A DNA stretch of 64,000 nucleotides, taken from Formosa sediminum. GTDB lineage: Bacteria; Bacteroidota; Bacteroidia; Flavobacteriales; Flavobacteriaceae. The position numbers and the translations under genes were made by a program. Below the pieces are notes generated by a model. That model did not search any database. It was not told the origin of the DNA and was given only the letters and a program-made list of their open reading frames with translations. The stretch spans positions 1,116,001-1,180,000 of the forward strand of contig NZ_CP041637.1 in NCBI RefSeq assembly GCF_007197735.1. Direction: 5' to 3'. Numbering within the stretch: the stretch's first letter is position 1; each line of letters opens with the position of its first letter. Below, one piece after another: positions 43,095-51,681 of the stretch.

Positions 43095-43838
43095 TTAGTT
43101 TAAGTAATAAACATACCCTACACTAACCCAAATTAACGAATCGTTATTTTTGTTATATGTTAGGTCGTGGTTTAGACCATCTACCCAATCACTATTAAAA
43201 AATTGCCATTTTGCTTCTAATAAAAAATCTGAGTAATCACTAACTTTATATCGTATACCAATACCGGTGTTCAAAGCAGTAGTGTAAAAAGATTCTGTGT
43301 TTATGGCATTTAATCCCCATGGGGCATAAATCTGATCTGCATCTGTAATATTAGAATCTGGATTAGCAAAGGTTAACTGTCCTCCTAATATAAGATAGGG
43401 AGAAAAATCAAAAAACTGGTAAAAGAAATTTCTTAAACTTAATGGGTAATATTCAAGAGCTATACCACCACTAAAATTTTTAGCTTCCCCTGTCTGATTT
43501 CTTAACCTTTGTGCAGCATCACTATTATCTTCTGGATCTACATATTTACCGTAGTGCTGTAAACTAGTTTTGTTGTAGGATAAATCGAAACGAAGTTTAA
43601 AATGGTCGTAAACATAATCACGTCTAGAACCCCAATCAATTGGGTTTATATTAAACATGATACCAGCTCCAAAACCAATGTTACCAGTATTAGTGTCCTT
43701 ATCCTCTCTTAGTCCAAAATCCGATCGCATTTGTGCTGGTCCTACCAGTAAACCTATTTCATACCCTGTTTGAGCATAAAATAAATTTATACAACTAAAG
43801 AAAAATAAAATTAAAAATAACCTTTGTTTATAGAGCAT
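43095..43838 (-). CDS. Outer-membrane beta-barrel protein, flavobacterial family of unknown function
   Basis: The 247-residue protein has a signal peptide (1-22, ending FYAQ), then alternating amphipathic strands and a terminal aromatic strand (WVSVGYVYYLN) as in small outer-membrane barrels. It contains the segments GYEIGLLVGPAQMRSDFGLRED and HFKLRFDLSYNKTSLQHYGKYV and looks like the Flavobacteriia-specific group that databases label THC0290_0291; I cannot confirm that here. No function is known to me. Confidence 0.65.
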   Translation of the reverse strand: MLYKQRLFLILFFFSCINLFYAQTGYEIGLLVGPAQMRSDFGLREDKDTNTGNIGFGAGIMFNINPIDWGSRRDYVYDHFKLRFDLSYNKTSLQHYGKYVDPEDNSDAAQRLRNQTGEAKNFSGGIALEYYPLSLRNFFYQFFDFSPYLILGGQLTFANPDSNITDADQIYAPWGLNAINTESFYTTALNTGIGIRYKVSDYSDFLLEAKWQFFNSDWVDGLNHDLTYNKNNDSLIWVSVGYVYYLN

Positions 43839-44002
43839 TGTATTTGCGTTAAATATATGCTGTTAGTAGCATTAATAGCAGATACAAATATATAAATTAA
43901 GTTGAATCAATCAAATAAAACTTAATTTAAGTGTTAGGAATAATTTAACATGAAAATTATTACGAATTTTAAGTAAAAACAGGTGGATATTTGTAAATAA
44001 CG

Positions 44003-44010
44003 TATATTTG
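44003..44010 (+). promoter_or_regulatory. Candidate -7 element for gdhA
   Basis: TATATTTG matches TAnnTTTG exactly, 46 bases before the ATG. Confidence 0.5.
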
Positions 44011-44056
44011 TGCTTCAAAACTAATGATTGCTTAGCAGTATCATAATTTTTTTTAA

Positions 44057-45400
44057 ATGAAAAATCAAATAAATTCTTTTATTGAGCATGTAAAACAGAA
44101 AGATGGTCATGAACCAGAGTTTCTTCAGGCTGTTCACGAAGTTGCAGAAACTGTAATTCCGTTTATTGAAAACACTCCTAAATACAAAGGAAAAAAGTTA
44201 TTAGAACGTATGGTTGAACCTGAACGTACTATAATATTTAGAGTCCCTTGGATTGATGATGAAGGACAAACTCAAGTAAATAGGGGGTTTAGAATAGAAT
44301 TTAATTCAGCTATAGGTCCTTATAAAGGTGGTTTACGCTTTCATCCTTCGGTGAATTTAAGTATTCTTAAATTTTTAGGTTTTGAACAAACCTTTAAAAA
44401 TGCTTTAACAACCTTGCCAATGGGAGGAGGAAAAGGCGGAAGCGATTTCGACCCTAAAGGTAAAAGTGATAACGAAGTAATGCGTTTTTGTCAGTCATTT
44501 ATGTCTGAGTTAAGTCGCCATATTGGTCCAAATACAGATATACCAGCGGGAGATATAGGAGTTGGTGGTCGTGAGATAGGATATTTATTCGGACAGTACA
44601 AAAGATTACGTAACGAATTTACAGGTGTATTAACTGGTAAAGGAATAGAATATGGAGGTTCTTTAATTAGACCAGAGGCTACAGGTTATGGTGCGGTGTA
44701 TTTTGCTAAAAGTATGCTTGCAACACGTAATGAATCTTTTGATGGAAAAACAGTAGTTATTTCTGGGTCTGGAAACGTGGCGCAATATGCTTGTGAGAAA
44801 GCTACAGAGTTTGGAGCTAAAGTTGTGACACTTTCAGATTCATCTGGGTATATCTATGATAAAGACGGGATAGATGTAGAAAAATTAGAATTTATAAAAA
44901 CACTTAAAAATGTTAAGCGCGGACGTATAAGTGAATATGTAGATGTTTACCCGTCTGCGGAATATTTTGCAGGTGAAAGACCTTGGTCTATAAATTGCGA
45001 TGTCGCAATGCCTTGTGCAACACAAAATGAACTAGATGCTAATGATGCTGAAAAATTAGTTGCTAATCAGGTCATTGCTGTTGCCGAAGGTGCTAATATG
45101 CCTACTACACCAGAAGCTATTGCTATTATTCAGAATGCTAAATTATTATTTTCTCCTGGTAAAGCGTCTAATGCTGGAGGCGTAGCAACGTCTGGTTTAG
45201 AAATGAGCCAGAATTCATTACGATTAAGTTGGACTAGAGAAGAGGTAGATGCTAAATTGCAACAAATTATGGATAATATACATGCATCATGTGTTAATTA
45301 TGGTACGCAAGAAGATGGTTATATAGACTATGTTAAAGGGGCAAATATTGCTGGATTTGTTAAGGTTGCAGATGCAATGTTAGCTCAAGGAGTTGTGTAA
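44057..45400 (+). CDS. gdhA: NADP-type glutamate dehydrogenase
   Basis: This enzyme interconverts 2-oxoglutarate plus ammonia and glutamate. The 447 residues fit the hexameric NADP-dependent type: GPYKGGLRFHPSVNLSILKFLGFEQTFKNALT, PMGGGKGGSDFDPKGKSDNEVMRF, PAGDIGVGGREIGYLFGQYK, and the nucleotide-binding GSGNVAQYACEKA. It stands alone, with a -7 element upstream and a terminator downstream. The NADP versus NAD assignment rests on overall similarity to E. coli GdhA. Confidence 0.95.
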   Translation: MKNQINSFIEHVKQKDGHEPEFLQAVHEVAETVIPFIENTPKYKGKKLLERMVEPERTIIFRVPWIDDEGQTQVNRGFRIEFNSAIGPYKGGLRFHPSVNLSILKFLGFEQTFKNALTTLPMGGGKGGSDFDPKGKSDNEVMRFCQSFMSELSRHIGPNTDIPAGDIGVGGREIGYLFGQYKRLRNEFTGVLTGKGIEYGGSLIRPEATGYGAVYFAKSMLATRNESFDGKTVVISGSGNVAQYACEKATEFGAKVVTLSDSSGYIYDKDGIDVEKLEFIKTLKNVKRGRISEYVDVYPSAEYFAGERPWSINCDVAMPCATQNELDANDAEKLVANQVIAVAEGANMPTTPEAIAIIQNAKLLFSPGKASNAGGVATSGLEMSQNSLRLSWTREEVDAKLQQIMDNIHASCVNYGTQEDGYIDYVKGANIAGFVKVADAMLAQGVV

Positions 45401-45422
45401 AACCTTTACTAATTATAGATAT

Positions 45423-45455
45423 AAAGCCTTCAAGATTTAGTTTTGAAGGCTTTTT
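45423..45455. terminator. Bidirectional intrinsic terminator after gdhA
   Basis: An 11-bp stem (45423-45433 with 45443-45453) and a T-rich tail lie between gdhA and the convergent threonine aldolase gene. Confidence 0.85.
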
Positions 45456-45467
45456 CTTTTTCTTAAA

Positions 45468-46487
45468 TTAAAGTTGTTTAAGTACTTCTAGCACTTTGCT
45501 GTGCATAGCGTCTGTATAATCAAGGTGAGTAACTAATCTCAGTTTACCTTGTCCCATGTTACTTATTAGTATATTATGGAGTTTAAGTTTTAATATAAAT
45601 TCATTACTATTAACGTCATCTTGTAATTCAAAAATCACAATGTTGGTTTCAGAAGGCGCTACATGCTTTACTTGTGATATTAATTTTAAGTGTTCACCAA
45701 GTTCTTTTGCTTTTTTGTGATCTTCTGCTAAACGGTTTATATTATGGTCTATTGCATATAATCCTGCAGCAGCTAAAAAACCACCTTGTCGCATACCGCC
45801 TCCTAGCAGTTTTCTAATACGTAGTGCTTTCTGCATAAAAATGTTGTCTCCAATTAAAACAGAACCAATTGGGCATCCAAGTCCTTTACTCAGGCAGACC
45901 GATATAGTATCAAACAAAGCTCCGTATTGTTCTGGGGTTTCATTTTTAGCAACTAAGGCATTCCATAAACGAGCACCATCTAAATGATAACCTAAATTAT
46001 GTTGTTCGCAAACGGTTTTAATCTTTTCTAGTTCGTGAATATCCCAACACGCTCCACCACCTTTATTAGTAGTGTTTTCAATTTCTACTAGAGTAGATAA
46101 GGGGCTGTGGTAAAAATCAGGCGGATTTATAGCTGCTGTAACCTCTTTTGCTGTAAACATACCTCGGGTTCCATCTATAAGTTTGCAAGATACGCCACTG
46201 TTAAAAGAAGCACCACCACCTTCGTAATTATATATATGTGCATATTTATCGCAAATAATTTGTTCGCCAGGATTTGTATGAATTTTGATAGCCGTTTGGT
46301 TAGCCATAGTGCCGCTAGGAAAAAACATTGCATGCGATTTTCCAAACAGTTTTGCTATGCGTATTTCCAGAGCGTTTATGGTTTCGTCCTCTTTGTATAC
46401 ATCGTCGCCAACATTTGCAGATATCATAGCTTCAAGCATTTCCGTGCTAGGTTTAGTAACGGTATCACTTCTTAGGTCTATAATCAT
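45468..46487 (-). CDS. Low-specificity threonine aldolase
   Basis: This PLP enzyme splits L-threonine or allo-threonine to glycine and acetaldehyde. The 339 residues begin with the family block IDLRSDTVTKPSTEMLEAM, then VGDDVYKEDETINALE, HAMFFPSGTMANQTAI, YHLDGARLWNALVA, and the PLP lysine in SVCLSKGLGCPIGSVLIGD. The 219-base gap upstream holds this gene's promoter and that of the divergent ATP-grasp operon. Confidence 0.93.
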   Translation of the reverse strand: MIIDLRSDTVTKPSTEMLEAMISANVGDDVYKEDETINALEIRIAKLFGKSHAMFFPSGTMANQTAIKIHTNPGEQIICDKYAHIYNYEGGGASFNSGVSCKLIDGTRGMFTAKEVTAAINPPDFYHSPLSTLVEIENTTNKGGGACWDIHELEKIKTVCEQHNLGYHLDGARLWNALVAKNETPEQYGALFDTISVCLSKGLGCPIGSVLIGDNIFMQKALRIRKLLGGGMRQGGFLAAAGLYAIDHNINRLAEDHKKAKELGEHLKLISQVKHVAPSETNIVIFELQDDVNSNEFILKLKLHNILISNMGQGKLRLVTHLDYTDAMHSKVLEVLKQL

Positions 46488-46583
46488 AAATTTGTGTTTT
46501 ATTAATAATAATTAAGGAAGAAAGTTAATAGATTATTGTCAATAAGCTTTTAATTAATACAATTTAATTAAGATGTATTATAA

Positions 46584-46617
46584 TTGTGAAATTTGTATTA
46601 ACACTTTGTTATTTTTG
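46584..46617 (+). promoter_or_regulatory. Candidate promoter of the ATP-grasp/alpha-E/transglutaminase-like operon
   Basis: A TTG at 46584-46586 is followed after 23 bases by TATTTTTG (46610-46617), fitting the Bacteroidota TTG-N-TAnnTTTG pattern. The ATG is 89 bases downstream. Confidence 0.5.
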
Positions 46618-46706
46618 TTAAAATAAGTTTAATACTGTCAAATTAATAATTTTTTTTCATCACAAGACTGAAAAATATTAAGTATTTTAGAGAAAACGTA
46701 AAATGC

Positions 46707-48173
46707 ATGAAGCCCACTAATTTAAAGCATCTTTTTTCTTCGTATGATGGTAATGAAAATTTATTTGATGAAATTTTCGATAAAAAACAAAATGTTAGAC
46801 AGGTATATCAGAAGTTATTCGATATATATAATGATCAATCTATTGAAGATTTTATCAATTTAAACAATAAGGCTAAAACATCTTTTTTTAATCAGGGAAT
46901 TACATTCCAAGTTTATAATGATGCTAAAGCTCAGGAAAAAATATTTCCTTTCGATTTGTTTCCAAGGATTATTGATGCCGACGAGTGGAAAACTATAGAA
47001 CAAGGGGTTATTCAGCGCTGTAAGGCTTTAAATGCGTTTATTTGGGATGTTTATCACGATAAAAATATTATCAAAGCTGGGTTGGTACCTATAGAGTTAA
47101 TAAGCTCTTCTGCTAATTATTTAAGACAAATGGATAATTTAGATCCAGTTGGAGGAATTTATAATCATATTTCGGGAACAGATTTAATAAAACATTCTGA
47201 TGGTAAATATTATGTGTTAGAAGATAATATTAGGTGTCCATCGGGTGTAAGTTATGTGATTTATAATCGTAATGCTTTAAAACGGTCGTTATTTGGTGTT
47301 TTTAATCATTATAATATACATACCGTAACCGATTACTCAGAAAATTTATTAGATATTTTAGAGTCTGTAAAGCCCAAAGGTGTCGATGTGCCAACTTGTG
47401 TAGTTATTACACCAGGTGTTTATAATTCTGCTTATTTTGAACATTCATATTTAGCTAAAACCATGGGGATCGAATTGGTTGAAGGGCGGGATTTAGTGGT
47501 TGAAAATGATTTTGTTTACATGAAAACCATTAGTGGTCTTAAGCGTGTAGATGTTATTTATAGACGTATAGATGATACTTTTCTGGATCCTTTAGAGTTT
47601 AGAAAAGATTCGGCCATTGGTGTTCCAGGATTATTTTCTGCATATAAAAATGGAAATGTTACCTTGGTAAATGCACCAGGTACAGGTGTTGCAGATGACA
47701 AAGCCATATATACATATATGCCTGAAATTATTAAATTTTATTTAGGTGAAACACCTATTTTAAATAATGTACATACGTATCATTGTAGTAGGCCAACAGA
47801 TTTAAAATATGTATTAGAAAATATCCATAATCTAGTGGTAAAACCTGTAGATGAAGCAGGTGGTTATGGTATTTCTATAGGAAATAAACTTACTAAAGCA
47901 GAAATTGAAGCTGTTAAAAAAGTCATTCTTCAAAATCCAAGAAAATATATAGCACAACCTATCATGTCGCTTTCAGTTCATGCTACTTATATTGAAGATT
48001 GCCAGTCTTTCGAGCAACGTCACGTAGATTTAAGAACGTTTACTTTATTAGGGCAAGATAAAGAGTTTGTGTTAAAAGGAGGTTTAACACGTGTAGCTTT
48101 AAAAAAAGGTAATTTAATAGTGAATTCGTCTCAAGGAGGTGGATCAAAAGACACTTGGGTTTTAAAAAAATAA
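46707..48173 (+). CDS. Circularly permuted ATP-grasp family protein
   Basis: The 488-residue protein carries blocks of the DUF404/DUF407-type circularly permuted ATP-grasp: YHDKNIIKAGLVP, DLIKHSDGKYYVLEDNIRCPSGVSYVIYNR, VVITPGVYNSAYFEHSYLAKTMGIELVEGRDL, PTDLKYVLENIHNLVVKPVDEAGGYGISIG, and ERHVDLRTFTLLG near the C-terminus. ATP-grasp enzymes form carboxyl-amine bonds through acyl phosphates; this family is predicted to make or modify peptides, but no substrate has been shown. It is followed after 7 bases by the alpha-E gene and then a transglutaminase-like gene, the usual three-gene context. Confidence 0.93.
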   Translation: MKPTNLKHLFSSYDGNENLFDEIFDKKQNVRQVYQKLFDIYNDQSIEDFINLNNKAKTSFFNQGITFQVYNDAKAQEKIFPFDLFPRIIDADEWKTIEQGVIQRCKALNAFIWDVYHDKNIIKAGLVPIELISSSANYLRQMDNLDPVGGIYNHISGTDLIKHSDGKYYVLEDNIRCPSGVSYVIYNRNALKRSLFGVFNHYNIHTVTDYSENLLDILESVKPKGVDVPTCVVITPGVYNSAYFEHSYLAKTMGIELVEGRDLVVENDFVYMKTISGLKRVDVIYRRIDDTFLDPLEFRKDSAIGVPGLFSAYKNGNVTLVNAPGTGVADDKAIYTYMPEIIKFYLGETPILNNVHTYHCSRPTDLKYVLENIHNLVVKPVDEAGGYGISIGNKLTKAEIEAVKKVILQNPRKYIAQPIMSLSVHATYIEDCQSFEQRHVDLRTFTLLGQDKEFVLKGGLTRVALKKGNLIVNSSQGGGSKDTWVLKK

Positions 48174-48180
48174 TTAATAT

Positions 48181-49125
48181 ATGTTAGCAAGAATAGCCAA
48201 TAACTTATTTTGGATGGGGCGTTATATTGAGCGTGCAGAACATACCGCGCGTTTTACAAATGTAAACTACTTTTCCTCTTTAGATGCGCCAAATAAATTA
48301 TCTAGAGATCGTCAATTTGTATTAAAATCTATTTATGAGATGGTAGGAGAAGAAGATGAAGATGATGAGGTTTTAGTAGAACAAGACGTACTTTATAATA
48401 TTGCTTTAAATCCAGATAAACATTATTCAATTTTAAAGTGTATCTCTTATGCTCGTGAAAATGCAAACAGTTCAAGAGATTTAATATCTAACGATTGTTA
48501 CGAAACCATAAATAAATTTTATCATTCTGTAATTAACTATTCTAAAGACTACTTTGTAACCCGTGGTTTGCATGATTTTACAAGCCATATCATGCATCAA
48601 TCTACAATTTTAAAAGGTAAAATTAGAGGTACAATGCTGCATGACGAAGTCTATGCACTAATAAAATTAGGAATAAATATAGAGCGTGCTACACAGGTAA
48701 CACGTATTCTGCAAATAAAATATAATGCTGCAGAACAAGTAACCTTAAGTAAGCCTAAACGTTTAAAAAAGAGTTATGAGTGGACTACACTTTTAAAATG
48801 TGTAGATTCTTTTGATATTAATAGAAGGGTATATAGAAAAACGCCTACACAAAGTACTGTATTAGAGTTTTTAATGCTTAATCCTAACAGTCCAAGAACG
48901 GTACTGTATTGCTTAAATCAGATTCAAGAACATATCACGATGTTAGATCCCTTAAAGGCGCATGAAAAGGGAACAGCCTTATTTTTAATAGGTAAAATGC
49001 GATGTGAATATAAATACAAAACGGTTGAAGATATACAGGACGATGTTAAGGATTTTATAGCGCATACTTTTTCAAGCTTAATAGAATTAAGTGAAAAACT
49101 TGAAGACGAATATTTCTACCATTAA
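48181..49125 (+). CDS. Alpha-E domain (DUF403) protein
   Basis: The 314-residue, mainly helical protein starts MLARIANNLFWMGRYIERAEHTARFTN, the typical alpha-E opening. The NPNSPRTVLYCLNQIQEHI block is near residue 240. It is a constant partner of the permuted ATP-grasp protein; no biochemical role is established. Spacing to its neighbours is 7 and 55 bases. Confidence 0.93.
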   Translation: MLARIANNLFWMGRYIERAEHTARFTNVNYFSSLDAPNKLSRDRQFVLKSIYEMVGEEDEDDEVLVEQDVLYNIALNPDKHYSILKCISYARENANSSRDLISNDCYETINKFYHSVINYSKDYFVTRGLHDFTSHIMHQSTILKGKIRGTMLHDEVYALIKLGINIERATQVTRILQIKYNAAEQVTLSKPKRLKKSYEWTTLLKCVDSFDINRRVYRKTPTQSTVLEFLMLNPNSPRTVLYCLNQIQEHITMLDPLKAHEKGTALFLIGKMRCEYKYKTVEDIQDDVKDFIAHTFSSLIELSEKLEDEYFYH

Positions 49126-49180
49126 AAGAATATGGTGTGAATAAATTGTTTTAATTTGAATTTTTAATTTCGTTTAGAAT

Positions 49181-50035
49181 ATGTTCAATTATACAATAAA
49201 ATATACTGCAGAAAACTCTTACGAAAACCCCGTGTTCGAATCGTATTGGCAGTTTATGGTTACTCCCGAAAAAAATGCAACTCAGGAGTTAACCTCGAGT
49301 ACATTCGCTGTTTCAGGAGATTGTCCGATAGAAAAATCTATTAATGGATATAATTTTGAAACCACTAGAATTCATACTAAAAAACCGTTTAATACAATTA
49401 AGTTTGAGGCTGTTTTTAAATTAACTAAATCTAAAGTTGATCCAATAAAAGTAAATCCAGAGTTTACTATAGCAGAAGAATATGAGGCAATTAGTACGCT
49501 GGATTTTAAAGTGGATTACGAAGCTTATTTAAATACTACCGAACTTACCACGCTGCCAAAAGGCGAATGTGACACTTGTATATTTAATTTTGAAACCTCT
49601 AAAAGTGTTTTAGATAACGTAAAACAACTTAATGCTTGGGTGTATAATAATATTACATTTAATGCAGAAGAAGCTGCTACAGAAACACCATTAACAGAGG
49701 TTTTAGAAAAAAAACACGGCGCAAGCTCAGATTTTGTACATTTATTTTGTGCCCTTTCGCGTTTAAATAAAATTCCTGCACGTTACGTATCTGGTTATTT
49801 ACACCAAGGCGATGGCTTTTTTGGAGATTCAGAAATGAGTGCTTGGGCAGAAGTGTTTGTGCCTAATCTAGGTTGGGTTGGATTTGATCCAGCTAATAAT
49901 ATTTTGGCAGACCATAATCATGTAAAAGTAGCACATGGAAGAGATTACAACGATTGTGCTCCGTTAAAACAAGTTTTATTTGCCTACGGTAAAAAGGTGT
50001 CTAACCATAAGGTTGAGGTAACATATGAACAATAA
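49181..50035 (+). CDS. Transglutaminase-like protein with Cys and His catalytic positions replaced by Ser
   Basis: The 284-residue protein has an N-terminal beta domain (~1-110) and a C-terminal transglutaminase-like core (~145-265), as in the usual third member of the ATP-grasp/alpha-E cluster. In that family the catalytic residues lie in G-x-C-x-DF-x-H, SHAW and FDP. Here the aligned segments are GASSDFVHLF (S182 at the Cys position), MSAWAEVF (S220 at the His position) and GFDPANN (D236 kept). The fold-defining blocks ARYVSGYLHQ and PNLGWVGFDP are intact. The codons are clear AGC and AGT. It is therefore predicted to be unable to use the Cys-His-Asp protease or transferase mechanism, and may be a binding or scaffolding protein. 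Confidence 0.88.
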   Translation: MFNYTIKYTAENSYENPVFESYWQFMVTPEKNATQELTSSTFAVSGDCPIEKSINGYNFETTRIHTKKPFNTIKFEAVFKLTKSKVDPIKVNPEFTIAEEYEAISTLDFKVDYEAYLNTTELTTLPKGECDTCIFNFETSKSVLDNVKQLNAWVYNNITFNAEEAATETPLTEVLEKKHGASSDFVHLFCALSRLNKIPARYVSGYLHQGDGFFGDSEMSAWAEVFVPNLGWVGFDPANNILADHNHVKVAHGRDYNDCAPLKQVLFAYGKKVSNHKVEVTYEQ

Positions 50036-50071
50036 TATACTTGTAAATTTAATTTTTGAAAAAAAGTGTAG

Positions 50072-50079
50072 TACTTTTG
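50072..50079 (+). promoter_or_regulatory. Candidate -7 element for prfB
   Basis: TACTTTTG matches TAnnTTTG, 17 bases before the ATG at 50097. Confidence 0.45.
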
Positions 50080-50096
50080 AGTAAAATTTAATGTTT

Positions 50097-51207
50097 ATGA
50101 TAACAGCAGATCAAATTAAAGATCTTACACACCGCCTTACACTTCTAAGGCAATATCTTTGACATAGATGTCAAACTCATAGAAATACAAAATGAAGAGG
50201 AGCAAACCTTCGATCCAGAATTTTGGAACGATTCTAAGGCTGCAGAAGCAATCATGAAATCGCTTCGTGTTAAGAAAAAATGGGTAGAAGATTTTAATAC
50301 AATTACAACACTTGTAGGCGATTTAGAAGTGTTATACGAGTTCTACAAGGAAGGAGATTCATCTTTAGAAGAAGTTACCGAACAATTCGAAAAAGCACAC
50401 TTACTATTAGAAGATATTGAGTTTAAAAATATGCTGTCCGAAGAAGGTGATGGCTTAAGTGCTGTACTTCAAATTACTGCCGGAGCAGGCGGTACCGAAA
50501 GTTGTGATTGGGCAAGTATGCTTATGCGCATGTATTTAATGTATGCAGAGAAAAGCGGATTTAAAGTTAAAGAACTAAACTATCAAGAAGGCGATGTTGC
50601 AGGTATTAAAACTGTAACGTTAGAGATTGAAGGCGATTTTGCATTTGGTTGGTTAAAAGGTGAAAATGGAGTACATCGTTTGGTTAGAATTTCTCCATTT
50701 GATAGTAATGCAAAACGCCATACTAGTTTTGCTTCGGTATACGTTTATCCACTTGTAGATGATACCATTGAAATAGATATTAATCCTGCAGATATAGAGA
50801 TTACAACTGCACGTTCTAGTGGTGCTGGAGGACAAAATGTGAATAAGGTAGAAACCAAGGTGCAATTAACACACAAGCCAACAGGTATTCAGATTTCATG
50901 TTCAGAAACACGCTCCCAACACGATAACAGATCTCGAGCTTTACAGATGTTAAAATCTCAATTGTATGAGATAGAACTTCAAAAGCAAATGGCACAGCGC
51001 GAAGACATAGAAGCAGGAAAGATGAAAATTGAATGGGGAAGCCAAATAAGAAACTATGTTATGCATCCTTATAAATTAGTTAAAGATGTAAGAACAGCAC
51101 ACGAAACAGGTAATGTAGATGCCGTAATGGATGGTAATATAGATGCCTTTTTAAAAGCCTATTTAATGATGATGGGACAAAAAACAGAAGAGACTAATAA
51201 TTTATAA
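50097..51207 (+). CDS. prfB: Peptide chain release factor 2, expressed by programmed +1 frameshift
   Basis: RF2 reads UGA and UAA stops and triggers peptide release. The coding sequence is joined: 50097-50159 (21 codons, starting [10 protein letters not shown]) reaches an in-frame TGA at 50160-50162, and translation continues in the +1 frame from 50161 (Asp codon GAC) to 51207, giving 369 residues, the normal RF2 length. An ATG two codons earlier (50091) is an alternative start. The downstream part has the stop-recognition motif SPF ([16 protein letters not shown]) and the catalytic GGQ ([14 protein letters not shown]). Without the shift the protein would be truncated at 21 residues. The ArsC-like gene follows 14 bases later. 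Confidence 0.95.
50145..50163 (+). promoter_or_regulatory. Programmed +1 frameshift site of prfB
   Basis: The site is CTA AGG CAA TAT CTT TGA C: slippery CTT codon, in-frame TGA followed by C (weak stop context), and a short Shine-Dalgarno-like AAGG 6 bases upstream of CTT. It matches the E. coli RF2 site except that the SD-like stretch is weaker (AGGCAA instead of AGGGGG). Confidence 0.93.
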
Positions 51208-51221
51208 TCACAATTAAACCT

Positions 51222-51563
51222 ATGATTACAATTTATCACAATAATAGATGTAGTAAATCTAGAGAAGCATTAGATATACTTCAAGCCTCGGGAAAAGAAT
51301 TTAAAGTTGTTAAATATTTAGAAGATATCCCAACAAAGGCAGAATTAGAACATATTATAGAGCTGTTAGATATTATGCCAATAGATTTAGTAAGAAAAAA
51401 TGAAGCAATCTGGAAAGAGAACTTTAGAGATGTTAATTTAACAGACGAAGCTATAATAGAGGCTATGATAGAATATCCCAAACTTATTGAACGTCCAATA
51501 GTTGTAAATGGAGACCAAGCAGTAATTGGAAGGCCGCCTCAAGATATTACTAACATTTTATAA
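51222..51563 (+). CDS. Arsenate reductase-like protein (glutaredoxin-dependent type)
   Basis: The 113-residue protein has ITIYHNNRCSKSREAL with the catalytic Cys at residue 10 (CxxS) and the C-terminal ERPIVVNGDQAVIGRPP block holding the conserved Arg of ArsC. No other arsenic genes are nearby, so it may be a general ArsC/YfgD-like reductase. It lies 14 bases after prfB and ends in a terminator. Confidence 0.87.
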   Translation: MITIYHNNRCSKSREALDILQASGKEFKVVKYLEDIPTKAELEHIIELLDIMPIDLVRKNEAIWKENFRDVNLTDEAIIEAMIEYPKLIERPIVVNGDQAVIGRPPQDITNIL

Positions 51564-51567
51564 ATAC

Positions 51568-51605
51568 AAAAGCCTCTAATTTTTTTTAAGATTAGAGGCT
51601 TTTTC
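51568..51605 (+). terminator. Intrinsic terminator after the prfB-arsC unit
   Basis: A perfect 13-bp stem (51568-51580 with 51591-51603), a 10-base loop and a T-rich tail. Confidence 0.9.
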
Positions 51606-51681
51606 TTTTAACAATCTTTTAACTAAGACTAACTAAACCATTTTTGTTTCTTGCAGTCTTACTTAATTAAAACAACAGTCT

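Noticed and set aside
46107-46475. A 122-codon plus-strand ORF opposite the threonine aldolase start
   Set aside because: Antisense to a conserved PLP enzyme, with no domain or promoter of its own.
50254-51207. A truncated prfB starting at an internal ATG
   Set aside because: The upstream 21-codon frame, the CTT TGA C site and the continuous +1 frame from 50161 show a programmed frameshift and a full-length RF2.
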